Shown here piece after piece: positions 33,687 to 44,756 of a stretch of DNA of 64,000 nucleotides. A program made the position numbers and the translations under genes. The notes below the pieces were generated by a model. It made no database searches. It was given only the letters and a program-made list of their open reading frames with translations, and was not told the origin of the DNA. This DNA comes from Micractinium sp. NFX-FRZ. Lineage: Eukaryota; Chlorophyta; Trebouxiophyceae; Chlorellales; Chlorellaceae. Within the stretch, counting starts at the first letter, position 1; each line of letters opens with the position of its first letter. The stretch lies in the NCBI GenBank assembly GCA_029339195.1, contig JAPTJF010000032.1:124001-188000 (forward strand), written 5' to 3'.

Positions 33687-36600
33687 CTGCCGCAGCAGCA
33701 GGCCTATCAGCAGCCACAGACACAAGCAGGCCCTGGTGAGACCGGCGCCTCAGCCAGGCCTGGCATCCCCAAGCTTGGCCTGGCCGGCATTGGGCGCAGC
33801 CTGTCTGCGGGAGCAGCAGGAGGAGACCAGCCTCATGCTGTGCCTGCTGGTGGTGCGCTCGCAGATGGGCGTGCCCCTAGCCGGGTGCACTTTTCGCCTG
33901 TGCCCGCCCGCATGGCAGCGCATGCAGAGGACGAGGCAGACAGCGATTCTGACAGCAGCAGCAGTAGCAGTGATGACGAGGACGCTGCGCCCACAGCAGC
34001 TGGGGGTGAGGCGGCAAGCGAGGCCAGCACTGGCGGCATCTCCCGCCTCACACCTGTTGGCCTGGATGTGCCGGCGGGCTTCACCTTCACTGGGGACCTG
34101 GAGGAGGATCTGGATCGGCTGGAGGCGCTGGAGGACCAGGTGGGCTGCTTTGCGGTGGGTCTGGGTTGTTGTGACGTAGCCAGTGCGGTGCGCTGCTGCT
34201 TGCGCTGGACCAGCTGCTGCTGAGCATTTGTTGAAGGGGCGCAGGTATTTGGGGCACTGTCATGCCTTGCTTCTGGCACCTGCTTCTCTCTGTGCGTATC
34301 GCGATTAACACGAAACAGAAGTGGATAATGTTCACGTCTCTGTCTCCCCGGCCTGATGCAGGACTCTGATGTCGAGTCGGAGTGCTGCCACACCGACGGG
34401 GAGACCGAGTCGCCCTCCGCCTCTCCCACCATCCCAGCGCTGCGCAGCACGCCCTTCCAAACGGGGCGCGCCACAGTGCCCCCACTGCTGGTGCAGCCGG
34501 TGGGCAAGTCCCCCCTGCATGTGCCGCAGCTGATGCTGGGCGGCTCGCGCGGCAACGGCGGCAGCCGTGGGCAGACGCAGCGGTCTGACCGCAGCGAGCG
34601 CGGTGCAGCAGCAGCAGTTGTGCCAGTGCCGCGCCTGGACCTCTCCCAGTCGGCTCACTCCACCCTGGATGATCGCAACGCCACCGCAGAGCTGCAGGTG
34701 GGCTGATGTGCCACATGTGTAGTCACGAGACACCAGCATGTGGGGTCACAGCGCTGCTGCAAAGTGTCTCACACCGCCTCTGCTGGCCAGCCTCCCACAT
34801 CGACCGCCGCCTGCCCCCTGCCTTGCACCGCCTGCCTGCCTGCCTGCCTGCAGCTGGCCGCCGACGCGGAGCAGGCCAAGGCACGGCAGGGGCGCAGCGT
34901 GCTGGGCGACCTGGAGCGCAGCGCCCTGGGCAAGGGCAAGGTGCAGGCTGCAAGCGGGATGCGCAAGCTGAACAGCGCGCTGTCAGGTGGGCGCAGCTGT
35001 CGCTGCGGTGCGCCACCGCCCTGCCCTGCCCTGCTGTGACTGCTCGACTTCATCGCGCCTGTCGCTTTGTTTTCAGCTTTGCCTGCTCCACATTACCTCT
35101 CTCTCAACCCCATGCTTACACACCCATTCCCCATGCCCTCCTCACCCCACATCTGGCCGCCCCTGTTCCACCCCATACTGCAGACATCTCCTCTGTTGCA
35201 GCCGCCGAGGTGTCCTACTCGGAGGAGCGCTGCCGCCGCCTGCTGTACCGCGACGAGGGGCTGCACCTGGAGGTGCTGCAGCTGGTGTTCGCCCTCATCT
35301 TCACAGAGGCAGGCCAGCTGGATGGCACCTACTGCGACCAGTACCCCTGGGAGCGCAAGCTGCAGGTGAGGCTCTTCCCGGGGAGTGGCTCAAGGGGAGT
35401 GGGGCAGGGGAAAGGGCGCACCTGACGGGCCGTGTGGGGGTAGGTGGGACAGCTTGCGGAGGAACACACAGCCACTTGGCTCTGCTCCCTTTACCCTGCC
35501 TCCCTGCTATGCCCTGTACCCTGCTTGCCATGACCTGCCACACGCAAAGGCCATTCCTGATGTTCCTCACCCTGTGACACCTCCCTCTTGTCATGCCCCT
35601 CCTTCTTCCTCCTTCCCCCTGCAGAACATCCCCTTCATTTTGTACCACCACCTCAATCACGAGGAGAACCGGCCGCTGCTGCCGCACCTGCTGCCGCGGC
35701 TGGCAGGGCCGGGTGGCGGCGCGCCCGCGCTGCGCCTGCTGCGCGTGCTGTGCTCCGCCTTCTTCCGCCCAGAGTGGTACTCGGGGCGCGCACGCATCAG
35801 CAGCGCCGTGGGCGCCTTCTCCACCGTCTATCGCGCCACGCTGCCGCACTGGGCTGGCGAGGGCACGGTGGTGCTGAAGCTGGTGGACACGCCACGGCAC
35901 ATCCAGGACCGCTGCGCGCAGGTGCGCTGCTGTCAGCGCTGGGCGCAGCAGCAATAGCAGCAATGGCCAGCGGGCGGAAGGCATCACCCGGCAGTTGTGT
36001 AGCTGCATGCATGCATGCACCTGTGCATCTCCTCCGCTCACAACCCACACACCTGCTTGTGCCCCCTTCCTCCTCAGCTCGTGCTCCTGCATCACGTTCC
36101 TCCGCAGCCATCCCTGGCCCCACACATCCCAATCGACTTCCCCGCCCCACACATTCCATCGCCCTTCCTGCCCCAGACATGGCACACGCACCCCACCCCA
36201 CCCCACCCCATGCACCTGCAGGTCGACGTCCAGGCGGAGGTGTCCATCCTGGAGGCGCTAGGCGGCTGCGCCCAGGCCTGCCAGATGTACGATTACGGGG
36301 TGGACCCTGCAGCGGACGCAATGTTCCTGGTGCTCAAGGACTACCGCTGCTCGCTGCGGTGAGTGCGCTGAGATGCAGGGAGGGCAGGCATGGGTCCTTG
36401 GAGTGTGATGTGCCAGCATTGTGGGATTGTGGGGTGACGTGCCAGGCCGGCGCGCAGTGCGGGGTCTACATACCCAGCCCTGCCCTTCAGCACCGACATG
36501 GCCGTGCATGCGCCCAGCAGCCCCGCTCCGAATTGCGACTGTAACCTCATCAGTGCTCCTTCCCCCCTGTTGCTCCCTTGCTGCTGCTGCTGCAGCCAGT

Positions 36601-39600
36601 GGCGCATGCGGCAGCCCACCTCCCCTGCTGGGCAGCTGCGCCTGTACTACGCCATCTTTGCCGAGGTGGTGGCAGCCGTGCAGGCGCTGCTGGAGCGTGG
36701 GGTGGTGCACTTTGACCTCAAGAGCGACAACTGCCTGCTGGAGCCGCTGCCTGGTGAGCCTGGGGCAGGGACGGTGACAGCCTGGTTCCAACACCAGCCT
36801 ACGCTTTCCAACACTTGCATGTTCTGCATGCTGGCTGTTGCCTTTGATGTTTGCATCGTGTTCACAGTCATGCCCTGCCTGTTTGGTGCCCCTGCGCCTG
36901 CCTCCCTCCTGCAGGCGTGAGCGAGGCAGAGTTCTGGTCACCCAGCAGCGAGCGGCTGCCCTTCCGGGTGGTGCTGGCCGACTTTGGGGAGAGCAAGGTG
37001 TTCAGGTGAGCGGCGTGGTGTACTGAAGGGCGGCAGCAATGGGAGCTGTCGAGGGCTAGTGGTGGGAACACATAGCTGTGAGATGGTTGAGCTCAGCAGG
37101 TGTTGAGAGGCAGGGTGAAATGACATGTTTCAGGTCAGTCGAGAGCTGGGGGACAAGATGCCGTGCTAGGCACTGGATTCTGGCCTCAGCAGCGCAGCCC
37201 AGTTTCTTCAGGCCCCCTCTAAAGGGATGGGGTGCACTTAGCTGCGTCCTCACAATATCTCATGCCGCCATGCCTGCCACTCTGCCTGCCACCGCCCGTC
37301 CCCCACCTGCAGCGACGGCGTCGATGACAGCGCGGTGACCACTCGCGCCCGCGGCACCGACTGCTTCAAGTCCCCAGAGATGCTCACCGTGGGGGGCGGT
37401 GCCAGCCACAAGGAGCAGCGGTACTACGACCGGCGGCGGCGCCAGGGCGTGGGCCCTGCCAGTGACGTGTGGAGCCTGGGCTGCCTGCTGTACGAGCTGG
37501 TGGCGGGTGAGCAGGGCAGCAGGCGGGGGGTGATGTGCAGGCAGAAAACACAACATGGATGGAGGTAGTGTCAATGGCCTCCTCGGCAGCATGCCGGGTG
37601 GTCTGGTTGGGACGGCAGGCGCCAGCGGCAGGTGGGCTGCCTAGTCTTGCCCCGTGCTCACCTAAAGCCCTGCCTCACCTCCGTTGCCCATCGTGCCCAC
37701 TCACCTGCAGGCAAGCTGCTGTTCAGCGACACCGACTGGCTGCAGCTGGTTGCGCGCGTGACGTCTCCCAGCATGCCTCTGATCCCCGAGGACCGAGCTG
37801 CACCTGTTGCTGGGCTGCCAGGTGCGCTGGCTGCTTGGCATGCTTGCACACGGCCAGGCCGGCACACTGGCCTCATTGTGCTCGCAGCCCGCAGGTTGCT
37901 TTGTGCCTGACCTACAGGCGGCATGCCAGCTGAGCAGCACTGTGTGCCGTCACTGCCTTCCTTGCCTGCCGGTTCATCACGCCTGCCTCGCTTGCATTAT
38001 CTTTTGATCATCTGACACTGCCACCATGCCGTTTGCTTTGCACCGTCTGTAATGTTGCATGCACTGAACGTATCCTCCGTCCCTCGCCACCCCGCCCTGC
38101 AGGCATGCTGGACCTGCTGCAATTCATGCTGGTGCGGGATGCACGCATGCGCCCCACCCTGGCAGACGTGCACGCCAGGTGAGCCCCCTCGGCGTGGTTG
38201 TGATGGATCCCGTGAATGCCAAGTGCAGGTTGTCTTGAACCCCAGCTTTGCTGGCAGCATCAGGTCTTCCTTGCTGCATTCCTGTGTTCTGAAGCCCTCT
38301 CTCCTCCTGCCCCTCTTCAGGCTGGCGGCCGTCCGTAGCAGCAGCAGGGTGCGGCTGCCGCCGCACGCCCGCGGCAGCGCAGTACCGCTGAGCAGCCGCG
38401 GCACCGCGGGCAGCCTGCAGCACTCCCTCTCCCAAATGTTCTCCCCCACCAGCTATGTCCCCTCCCCCAAGGCCACCATGCCTGTGCCCCTGCTGGCGGC
38501 ACTGCCACTGTCGGCAGAGCTGGTGCTGGCGCCAGTGGCACTGCTCAGCTCTGCAGCAGCACTCAAGCAGCACCCGACGCGGCGGGTGGTCATGCTCTTC
38601 AGCCCAGCCAGCATCTGCCCGGCGCCAGCGCCAGCGGCTGCAGGCGGCGGCGGCGGTCTGAGCCCCGCCTCGCAGGGCGGGGGCAGCAGCTGGGACAGCT
38701 CTCCTGTAGGCTCCCGGGGCTATGGCGGCGGCAACGCAGCAGCGCCAGCCTCATGCACAGTCGCCATCAACCCGATGTTCAGCCCTGGAGGGTCCATGTC
38801 AGCAGCGGCGGCCTCCACCGCCCCGGGCGGACGCACCCCTGCGCGCACGCTGACCGGCACGCCGCGCATGGCGCTGCGCTTCGCCTCGCCAGCTGTGCAT
38901 CCGGAGCCAGCAGACTGGGAGGAGGGAGGCAGCACAGCAGGCTCGCCGTCAATGGGCTCTCCAGCGGGGCCATGCGGCCTGGCACGCCCGCTCCTGGGGG
39001 CATCCCGCGTGCACCCAGAGGCCCCAGAGGAGAATGCAGGCGGCAGCGGCAGCGCTGGGCAGCAGCTGGAAGCGCTGCGCCTGGTGCTGCCCCCGGCTCC
39101 GCTGCCAGGGGTCCCGTCAGCAGGCGCCGGCAGCGCACGCAGCATGGGCAGCAGCAGGGCGGCCACTGAGGAAGCGGCGCTGCTGCTGCGCGTGCTGAGC
39201 GACCGGGAGCTGTCGGCGGCAGCAGCTGCTTGCAGCGCTGCTGGGGTGGAGTGCCGGCTTGCGCAGGTGCGGTCGGCAGGCGCCGAGCGCGGCATGCTGC
39301 AACCGCTAGCGCTGGCGCAGTGGCTAGAGGAGCAGGCGCTGCCTCTGCTCAATACCAGCAGCAGCAGGGAGCGGGGCAGCAGCGGCAGCAGCAGCAGGGG
39401 CTGCAGCAGTGCCGGCGGGCCTGGCTGCCTGCCTGTGCTGCTGGCAGTCCAGGCGGGGTGCGAGGCCGAGGGTGCCATGGCTGCGGTGGCACACATCATG
39501 CAGCAGCGCCACATCAGCCTGTACCATGCCATGGTGGCAGCCAGCCAATGGGGCATCGACCTGCACCTGCGCCAGCACCACCTGCTGGCCCTCCAGCACT

Positions 39601-39695
39601 GGGCTGCCTCTGCTGCCGATGGGCCCATGCTGGCACCAGCCTCCGCACGTGCTGCTGGCGGCGGCAGTGGCAGCAGCACGGCGCGCCGCGCATGA
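28195..39695 (+). CDS. Giant protein kinase with helical N-terminus and inactive phosphatase-like C-terminus
   Basis: About 20 exons and roughly 2,500 residues. Exons up to about 35,370 encode a long, Leu/Ala-rich, alpha-helical, armadillo-like region (LLLCRLLVTLLQRADVRVEA, IRLHFIQFLKLYHNPHRDHQ), interrupted by Ser/Pro-rich and acidic Ser/Asp tracts and a poly-Ala run (about 33655-33690). The kinase spans about 35,800-38,180: ATP lysine in VVLKLVD, catalytic loop VHFDLKSDN (HFD for HRD, Asp present), DFG in LADFGESKVF, SPE in place of APE (GTDCFKSPEM), and DVWSLGCLLYEL. The last exon (38321-39695) has a Ser/Pro-rich linker and then a fold resembling a dual-specificity phosphatase. There LPVLLAVQAGCEAEGAM sits where HCxxGxxR should be, so Cys and Arg are missing. 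The kinase is probably active and the phosphatase part is probably a binding domain. Exon borders in the first 1.5 kb are approximate. Confidence 0.8.
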
Positions 39696-39903
39696 GCGCA
39701 CCTTGACCCCTCGCAACTCACAGACCCGCGACATGCTTCGTGGAGACCTTGTCTGCTCTTGACGTGCTTCTCTGCTGCGTTGTGGTGCATTTTACTGTGC
39801 AGCGCCGTCGCTGTGTGACCATGCTCTTCCTTCCTACTGGTGATTTATTGCTTCGCTACCATGCTCCTCTTTGTGCTGCTCGCTGCCTGCTCGTCTTCCT
39901 CTC

Positions 39904-39983
39904 TTACATTACGCACCCAGACCTCTCAATCAGTGTTGTACACAGCTCACAGTAAAGAAAAACACATCGGAATAGGAATGTAA
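39904..39983. terminator. Overlapping convergent 3'-end signals
   Basis: A + strand TGTAA at 39979-39983 (kinase gene) lies beyond a - strand TGTAA (TTACA at 39904-39908, cyclophilin gene). If both are used, the two transcripts overlap by roughly 75-100 bases. Confidence 0.5.
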
Positions 39984-40102
39984 GATAGAATACAGGGCGT
40001 GCCGCTGGAGGAGGCATCAACACAGGCGCCAGCACCTGGCGCCGCCTAGTCAGCAACACATGGCGGGGTACATGCACACAAACACAAGTGGGCCGGCCTC
40101 CC

Positions 40103-42180
40103 TCACAGCACACCAGCGCGTGTGATGACGACCGCTTGCAGCGGGCGGCCCCACTTGGCACGCGTCTTGTCAGCACGCTCGTCCCCGATGAAGGAGGCAA
40201 ACTGGTTGAAGGCGCGGGCGTTGTCGTTGGGGGTGAAGGTGGGCACCTGGGTGATGGCCGCCACCACATCCAGACCCTCTGCAGAGTAAGAAACATGTTC
40301 AGAATCTGTCAGATTTGGGCGAGGGCAAGATCCTGAAGTAGATGTCGCTACCGCACCCACCACGTCGGCAAATGGAAGCGACCGCAGCAAAGGCAGAGCG
40401 AGGTGGCCGGCCAGGCGGGCAGCCGAGCCAGGTGGGCAGTGTTCCATTAAGTTGGCAGGCATGCTGCAGGCGGCTGCGGTGCAGGAGACGTGAGCGCCAC
40501 ACACCATGCCACGCAACCAGATGGCTACTGGTGCTTGAATGCCGCCACTCACCCACAACTTGCCCCACCAAAATCCACTTGCATTGGTGCAAATTCATGT
40601 ATGAGTGAACACAGTCAAAGAGTTGCAGACGTGAGGTGTCACTCACCCACGACCTGCCCCACCACAATGTTTTCGTCGTCCAGCGAGGGCACCGGCCCCG
40701 GCCCCGTCGTGATGAGCAGGCTCAGGTTGCGGTAGCCGGGGGCAAAGCGGATGTAGTCGTCGTCCTCGTTCTCTGCAGGGGGAGGGCACAACACATAGTT
40801 CATTGAGAGGTCGGCAGGGGGGATGTGCTGCAGTCGGCGTCCTCGTTCCCTGAAGCAGTCAGGCACATGGGCAGTGTATGTGTTCATGGAGATGGGGAGT
40901 ACGGGTTGGGGCGGGTATCATTGTCCTCGTCTCTCTCTGCATGCAGGGGGGAAGCACAATACGATCACGTTGTGGAAGAGGACGCCGGCATGCTGGGCAT
41001 GGGCCCATTGGAAGCGTACACAACACGATAGATGGGTGCGCATTCGCACAGCAGCCAGCCCAAGACCACAGCTGGCACAGCTGGCACATTGCAGTGCGGC
41101 GGCAGCGGCGGACACAGCCCTGGATGTAAGCCACCCAGCTGCTGCCGGCGCACCCGACAGGTTTAGAGACACGGTGCCCGGGCGGCGGTGGGCGAGGCGG
41201 AAGGAGGTGGAGTTGAGGAGGTCTGGGTTGGGGGGTAGCCCCTCTGGCTGCTGCACCAGCCCGCTGCGCTTGCCGCCCTGCGTGCCCGCCAGCAGGTAGC
41301 GCCCTGGGATGATCTTGGTGAGTGCGGTGGAGTTGTAGGCGCCGGCTGCACGCCAAGGAAGCGTGGGGGGGTGGGGGCATGGGGCAAGGGAAGGGGGTGG
41401 GAGGCAAGCAAGTACAGTGGGAGGCAGGCAGGCAGGAAAAGAGAAGTTGGAAGTGCAAGCGAGCTGCCAGCCAGCCTCCACCAGGCTTGGCGTCCGGGCG
41501 CACTGGAAACTGAGCGCAGCCAACCCGCCGGGCGGTAGCCACCTGCTGCCCCTCACCCACGCACCCTGAGCGGCGGCCACTATGTTTGCCACCGATCCCG
41601 GGGCTGCCCGCCCGTAGAGGTCGATCAGTATGCGGCCCAGGGGCTCGGGGTTGGAGCAAAAGGGGGTCTTGTCTCCCAGCGTGCGGTCCGTCCGCACCGC
41701 CTCGGGGCACACACCAATCTCAAGGAAGAGACGGTGAGTGGCTGTGGTGTCCACCGCTGCTGGGCTGCTGCTGCTGCTGGGGGCCAGCAGCCCTGCATCG
41801 GCTGGCTCGGCAAATGCCGGCCGCGGCGCTGCCAGCACTGCTGCTGCTGCCGCTGCCGCGGGGGCTGCCGCAAGCAGCCCCAGCGCGGCCCGACGGCTGG
41901 CCTGCTCAGGCTGTGGAGGATGCTGCTGCTCTTGTGATGCGCGGCACCTGCAAGAAGGGCGCACAAAGGCATGACTGGGCGCCGCACGACAAGCGGTGGC
42001 GGAGGCGGTCCCGGGGCGGGCGGCAGTGTGGCAGGGAGATGCAGCGCGCGGGCATCGGGTGCTGTCATCGCACATGAAACTTGTCGCAGGCACGCATCGC
42101 GCCGTGCGGGCTCCAAAAGGTCGCACAGCCGCAGCAGGCAGTGTCGTTCGGGCTGGCTGGGCGACGGAGCTGGCCTGCAT
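40103..42180 (-). CDS. Cyclophilin-type peptidyl-prolyl isomerase, thylakoid lumen
   Basis: Four exons close exactly in phase (41565-42180, 41154-41345, 40647-40772, 40103-40278), giving 369 residues. The N-terminus is a bipartite transit peptide: a stromal part from MQASSVAQPARTTLP, then a twin-arginine lumen signal (SRRAALGLLAAAPAAAAA) ending with an AFA|E cleavage site. The mature part shows cyclophilin features: GRILIDLYGRAAPGSVANIV, YNSTALTKIIPGRYLLAGTQ, GTVSLNLS, FAPGYRNLSLLITTGPGPVP, VVGQVV and EGLDVVAAITQVPTF. The catalytic Arg/Phe motif (FHRxI) is replaced by LTKIIPG, so isomerase activity is doubtful, as in several lumen cyclophilins. It resembles the divergent lumenal CYP26/CYN group. 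Role in thylakoid protein folding or photosystem assembly is inferred. Confidence 0.87.
40547..40576 (-). repeat. Intronic copy of the 3' edge of cyclophilin exon 3
   Basis: It repeats the exon end plus donor at 40641-40670 (VVGQVVG plus GTGAGT becomes LVGQVVG plus GTGAGT). About 24 of 29 bases match. Confidence 0.85.
40820..40858 (-). repeat. Intronic copy 1 of the 5' edge of cyclophilin exon 3
   Basis: It resembles the acceptor and start of the exon at 40747-40796 (NEDDDYI). It encodes NEDADCS, and the AG acceptor is lost. Confidence 0.75.
40911..40965 (-). repeat. Intronic copy 2 of the 5' edge of cyclophilin exon 3
   Basis: It includes the pyrimidine tract and GCAG as well as the exon start (DEDNDTR for NEDDDYI). 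It is longer and better preserved than copy 1. Confidence 0.8.
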
Positions 42181-42967
42181 CGCTGCGACCGAGGGTAAGG
42201 GGTCGTGTGATTGCGATCGACAACAGTCCGACAGACAAAAGCGGCGGACCAAGCACGATATTGCTGATGACGCTTTCCACCCGCCGCCGCCACCGCCGCC
42301 GCCGCTGCAGGCTCTCTCAATCGCAGCCCCCCCTACTGAACTGGATCGGTAGCATGTTGTCTTGAGTTCATTTCGTTCGTTTCACCCATATTCTTGCTTA
42401 CAGAGGGAGTTTGCCCTTGCTGGGTTGCTTGACGCCAGGCCCGCCGGTGGCAGCACGCAGAAGCTCGTACACCCTAGCTCGGCCCACGGCGCCCCATGTT
42501 CAAGTAGGGGAAGAGGCAAACCATCCATCCGAGCCGCAAGTGTTTCACGTGTGCTGGAAAGGGCGCACACCTTCGAGGCCATGTGAATGCTGGGAACTCG
42601 TGGGCGGCAGTGTGCTGGGCCAGCTTCCCCTGCCTGCGGCCAAGCAGCCTGCAGGCGGTACAGGCACAGCGGAGCTGCTGCCAATGGACCTTTAAAAGCA
42701 AAAAACGAGTGATGAACCATGTGTAACTGACGAATCAATCAACTACAATTGGAGCCAGCATTGGGACAGGGTGGGAGAGTGTGCGGATCTTTGTGCGCTG
42801 CGCATGCTGTGTGACCTGGCGGCGCCAACCCTCTTCCTCCCACGCCTCCAATCGACGTGCACCAATCTCCAACTTGTCAGGATTGCACTCTTCTGTCCAT
42901 CTGAGCAGCCGATCAATCATACGGCTGGGTGTCACCTGGGGTTTGAGTGCAGCCTTCCATTACCAGC
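42181..42967. promoter_or_regulatory. Divergent promoter region, cyclophilin / lumenal protein
   Basis: About 790 bases separate the two outward-facing starts, and both products carry thylakoid-lumen signals. Shared control is plausible but no motif was identified. Open frames here show no coding character. Confidence 0.4.
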
Positions 42968-44045
42968 ATGCGGTGCGTCAGCGCGGCCCCCAGCGCCTCC
43001 ATCCGCCATGTGCGGCCAGCGGCGATCAACCGGGCCAAGCAGGTGAGGTCCAGGCTGCGTGGGAGGGTTGACGACCCGCGTGGCTGCATGGCAACTCTCT
43101 CACGCGTCGATCGCGCCTTGTTATTGCTTGCAGGCTCCTTCCACGGCAGTTCAGGCTCTCCAGTCACCCGACGGGATTGCGGCGGCACTGCAGGTGGGCT
43201 CAGGCTGGTGCTGGCTGAGAGACATGCCATGGCCTGAGCCAGTAGCAGGTTGCCGTCGGGTACCCCGCGGGTGGGGGGCAGCCTGCGCGCTCCACAGTCT
43301 CAAAATTCCCTCTGCCACGTGCATCAATGAACCTTCCTTACCATGTGCTGCTCATGCTGCAGTCCGCGAGGAGGCTGACAGGCTCTGCCCTGCTGGCGGG
43401 AGCGGCGGCGGCACAGATTCTGCTGCTGCCAGGTGCGGTGCGGTGCGGCTGGGCGGGGTGTGCCCCTCGGTGTCAACATCTGCCGGCATGGCCAGGTGCT
43501 GCTCTTCGACCTCCATCGCCACTGCTGCTCAGCACCATAACGCACAACCACCACTATCTGATCCCTCCCCTCCTGCAGGCACAGCATTTGCGGAGGAGGC
43601 GGCGCCGGTGGCCCCACAGCCGACTGCCGTCGTGGCAGAGGTCCCGCCTAGCAAGGAGGCCCCTCCCTCCGCCCCTGCTGCCCCCGCTCCCGCTCCCAAG
43701 GCCGCTGTTGCCAGCGTGCCCGCTGAGCCTGCGGCACCCAAGCCGGCTGCCGTGGTCGCAGAGGCCCCAGCGCCTGCTGCCGCCCCCGCCGGCGACGCCG
43801 CTGCACCCGAGACGCCCAAGCCCAAGCCTGTGGCTGTGGTGGCAGCTGCCCCCAAGCCTGCTGCTGCTGCTGCGGTGGCAGCGGCTGCCAAGGTGGCGGC
43901 TGACGAGGTGGCGGTGACTGCAGATGCCCCGTCCGATGTGTACGAATTCAAGTTTGAGTTTCGGTGCACCGTGAAGGTCGAGCCGGGGGCGGGGGACAAG
44001 CCATCTGTGGCCAAGCCCACCTGCACTCCAGTGCCCAGCTCCTGA
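42968..44045 (+). CDS. Ala/Pro-rich protein with thylakoid-lumen targeting signal
   Basis: Four exons close in phase (42968-43042, 43134-43193, 43363-43432, 43579-44045), giving 223 residues. The start MRCVSAAPSASIRHVRPAAI is a typical stromal transit peptide. Exon 3 adds an SARR motif and the hydrophobic stretch GSALLAGAAAAQILLLPG, and exon 4 begins with GTAFA|EE, a classical lumenal processing site; the SARR suggests the twin-arginine route. The mature protein is mostly an Ala/Pro/Val/Lys linker with APKPAAVV-like repeats. It ends in a short structured, Cys-containing tail (VYEFKFEFRCTVKVEPGAGD ... TCTPVPSS). No family recognised. It shares a divergent upstream region with the lumenal cyclophilin. 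A TGTAA signal lies at 44586-44590. Confidence 0.8.
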
Positions 44046-44585
44046 GCACATCCTGACGCACCTGGCGGCCTTGTTTGCTTTGGTGGCTTGAGCCGCCACC
44101 CCTTGCTGGCTCATATGCTGAGCCTCTCTTCCGTTCTTTGCTCCTGAGCCTGCCCCGCATGCTGGCTGGCTCCTGTCCTCCAGAGCCTCCCCCCATTGCC
44201 AGCACCACCTTACCTTAGCAGGTGTGTTTCCCTGCCGCTGCCCCGCAGCCGTTGCCCCCCTTCCCCCCCTTGTTCCCTGAGCCCCGTTGCCACCGAGTTG
44301 GAAACCAAGCGCTCAGCACTGCCCCTCGGCACCTTGTCACCTGAACCCAACCCGCCCGATTGCCCCGCCTCGTGTACCACCAATGCACAGTGAGCCCCAG
44401 CAAAGCCAGCTCTTCATCGATTCAGTAAGCTTTCACAGTTGCCATTCACTCCTTTGATTTCCTTCCGATCACGAGCCCCCTAACGCTCCTCCGCATTTCC
44501 GGTGCACCCCTGAGCGCCTCTTACGCCATCCCGGTGCCAATGTGCTCACGCAATGCAGCATGCCGAGTGTTCAGCACTGCAACCG

Positions 44586-44590
44586 TGTAA
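44586..44590 (+). terminator. TGTAA 3'-end signal
   Basis: Candidate polyadenylation signal for the lumenal-protein gene, about 540 bases after its stop. Confidence 0.45.
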
Positions 44591-44756
44591 AGCATTGCGT
44601 AGATTTGTAGCTGAGGGTGCAACACAATGTTGCTCAATCGCGTTAGAGTGGGTGGCGGCGGGAACCAAGCGGTGGCGGCATGCAGCGGCAGCGGTGGTCT
44701 GTACCTCTAGGCCGCAAACCTCCCTGCTCAATTGATTGCTAATTGTTTCTCTTGAA

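Noticed and set aside
38720..39790. 356-codon open frame antisense to the kinase last exon
   Set aside because: A mirror of a very GC-rich coding exon; the sense frame has the coherent protein.
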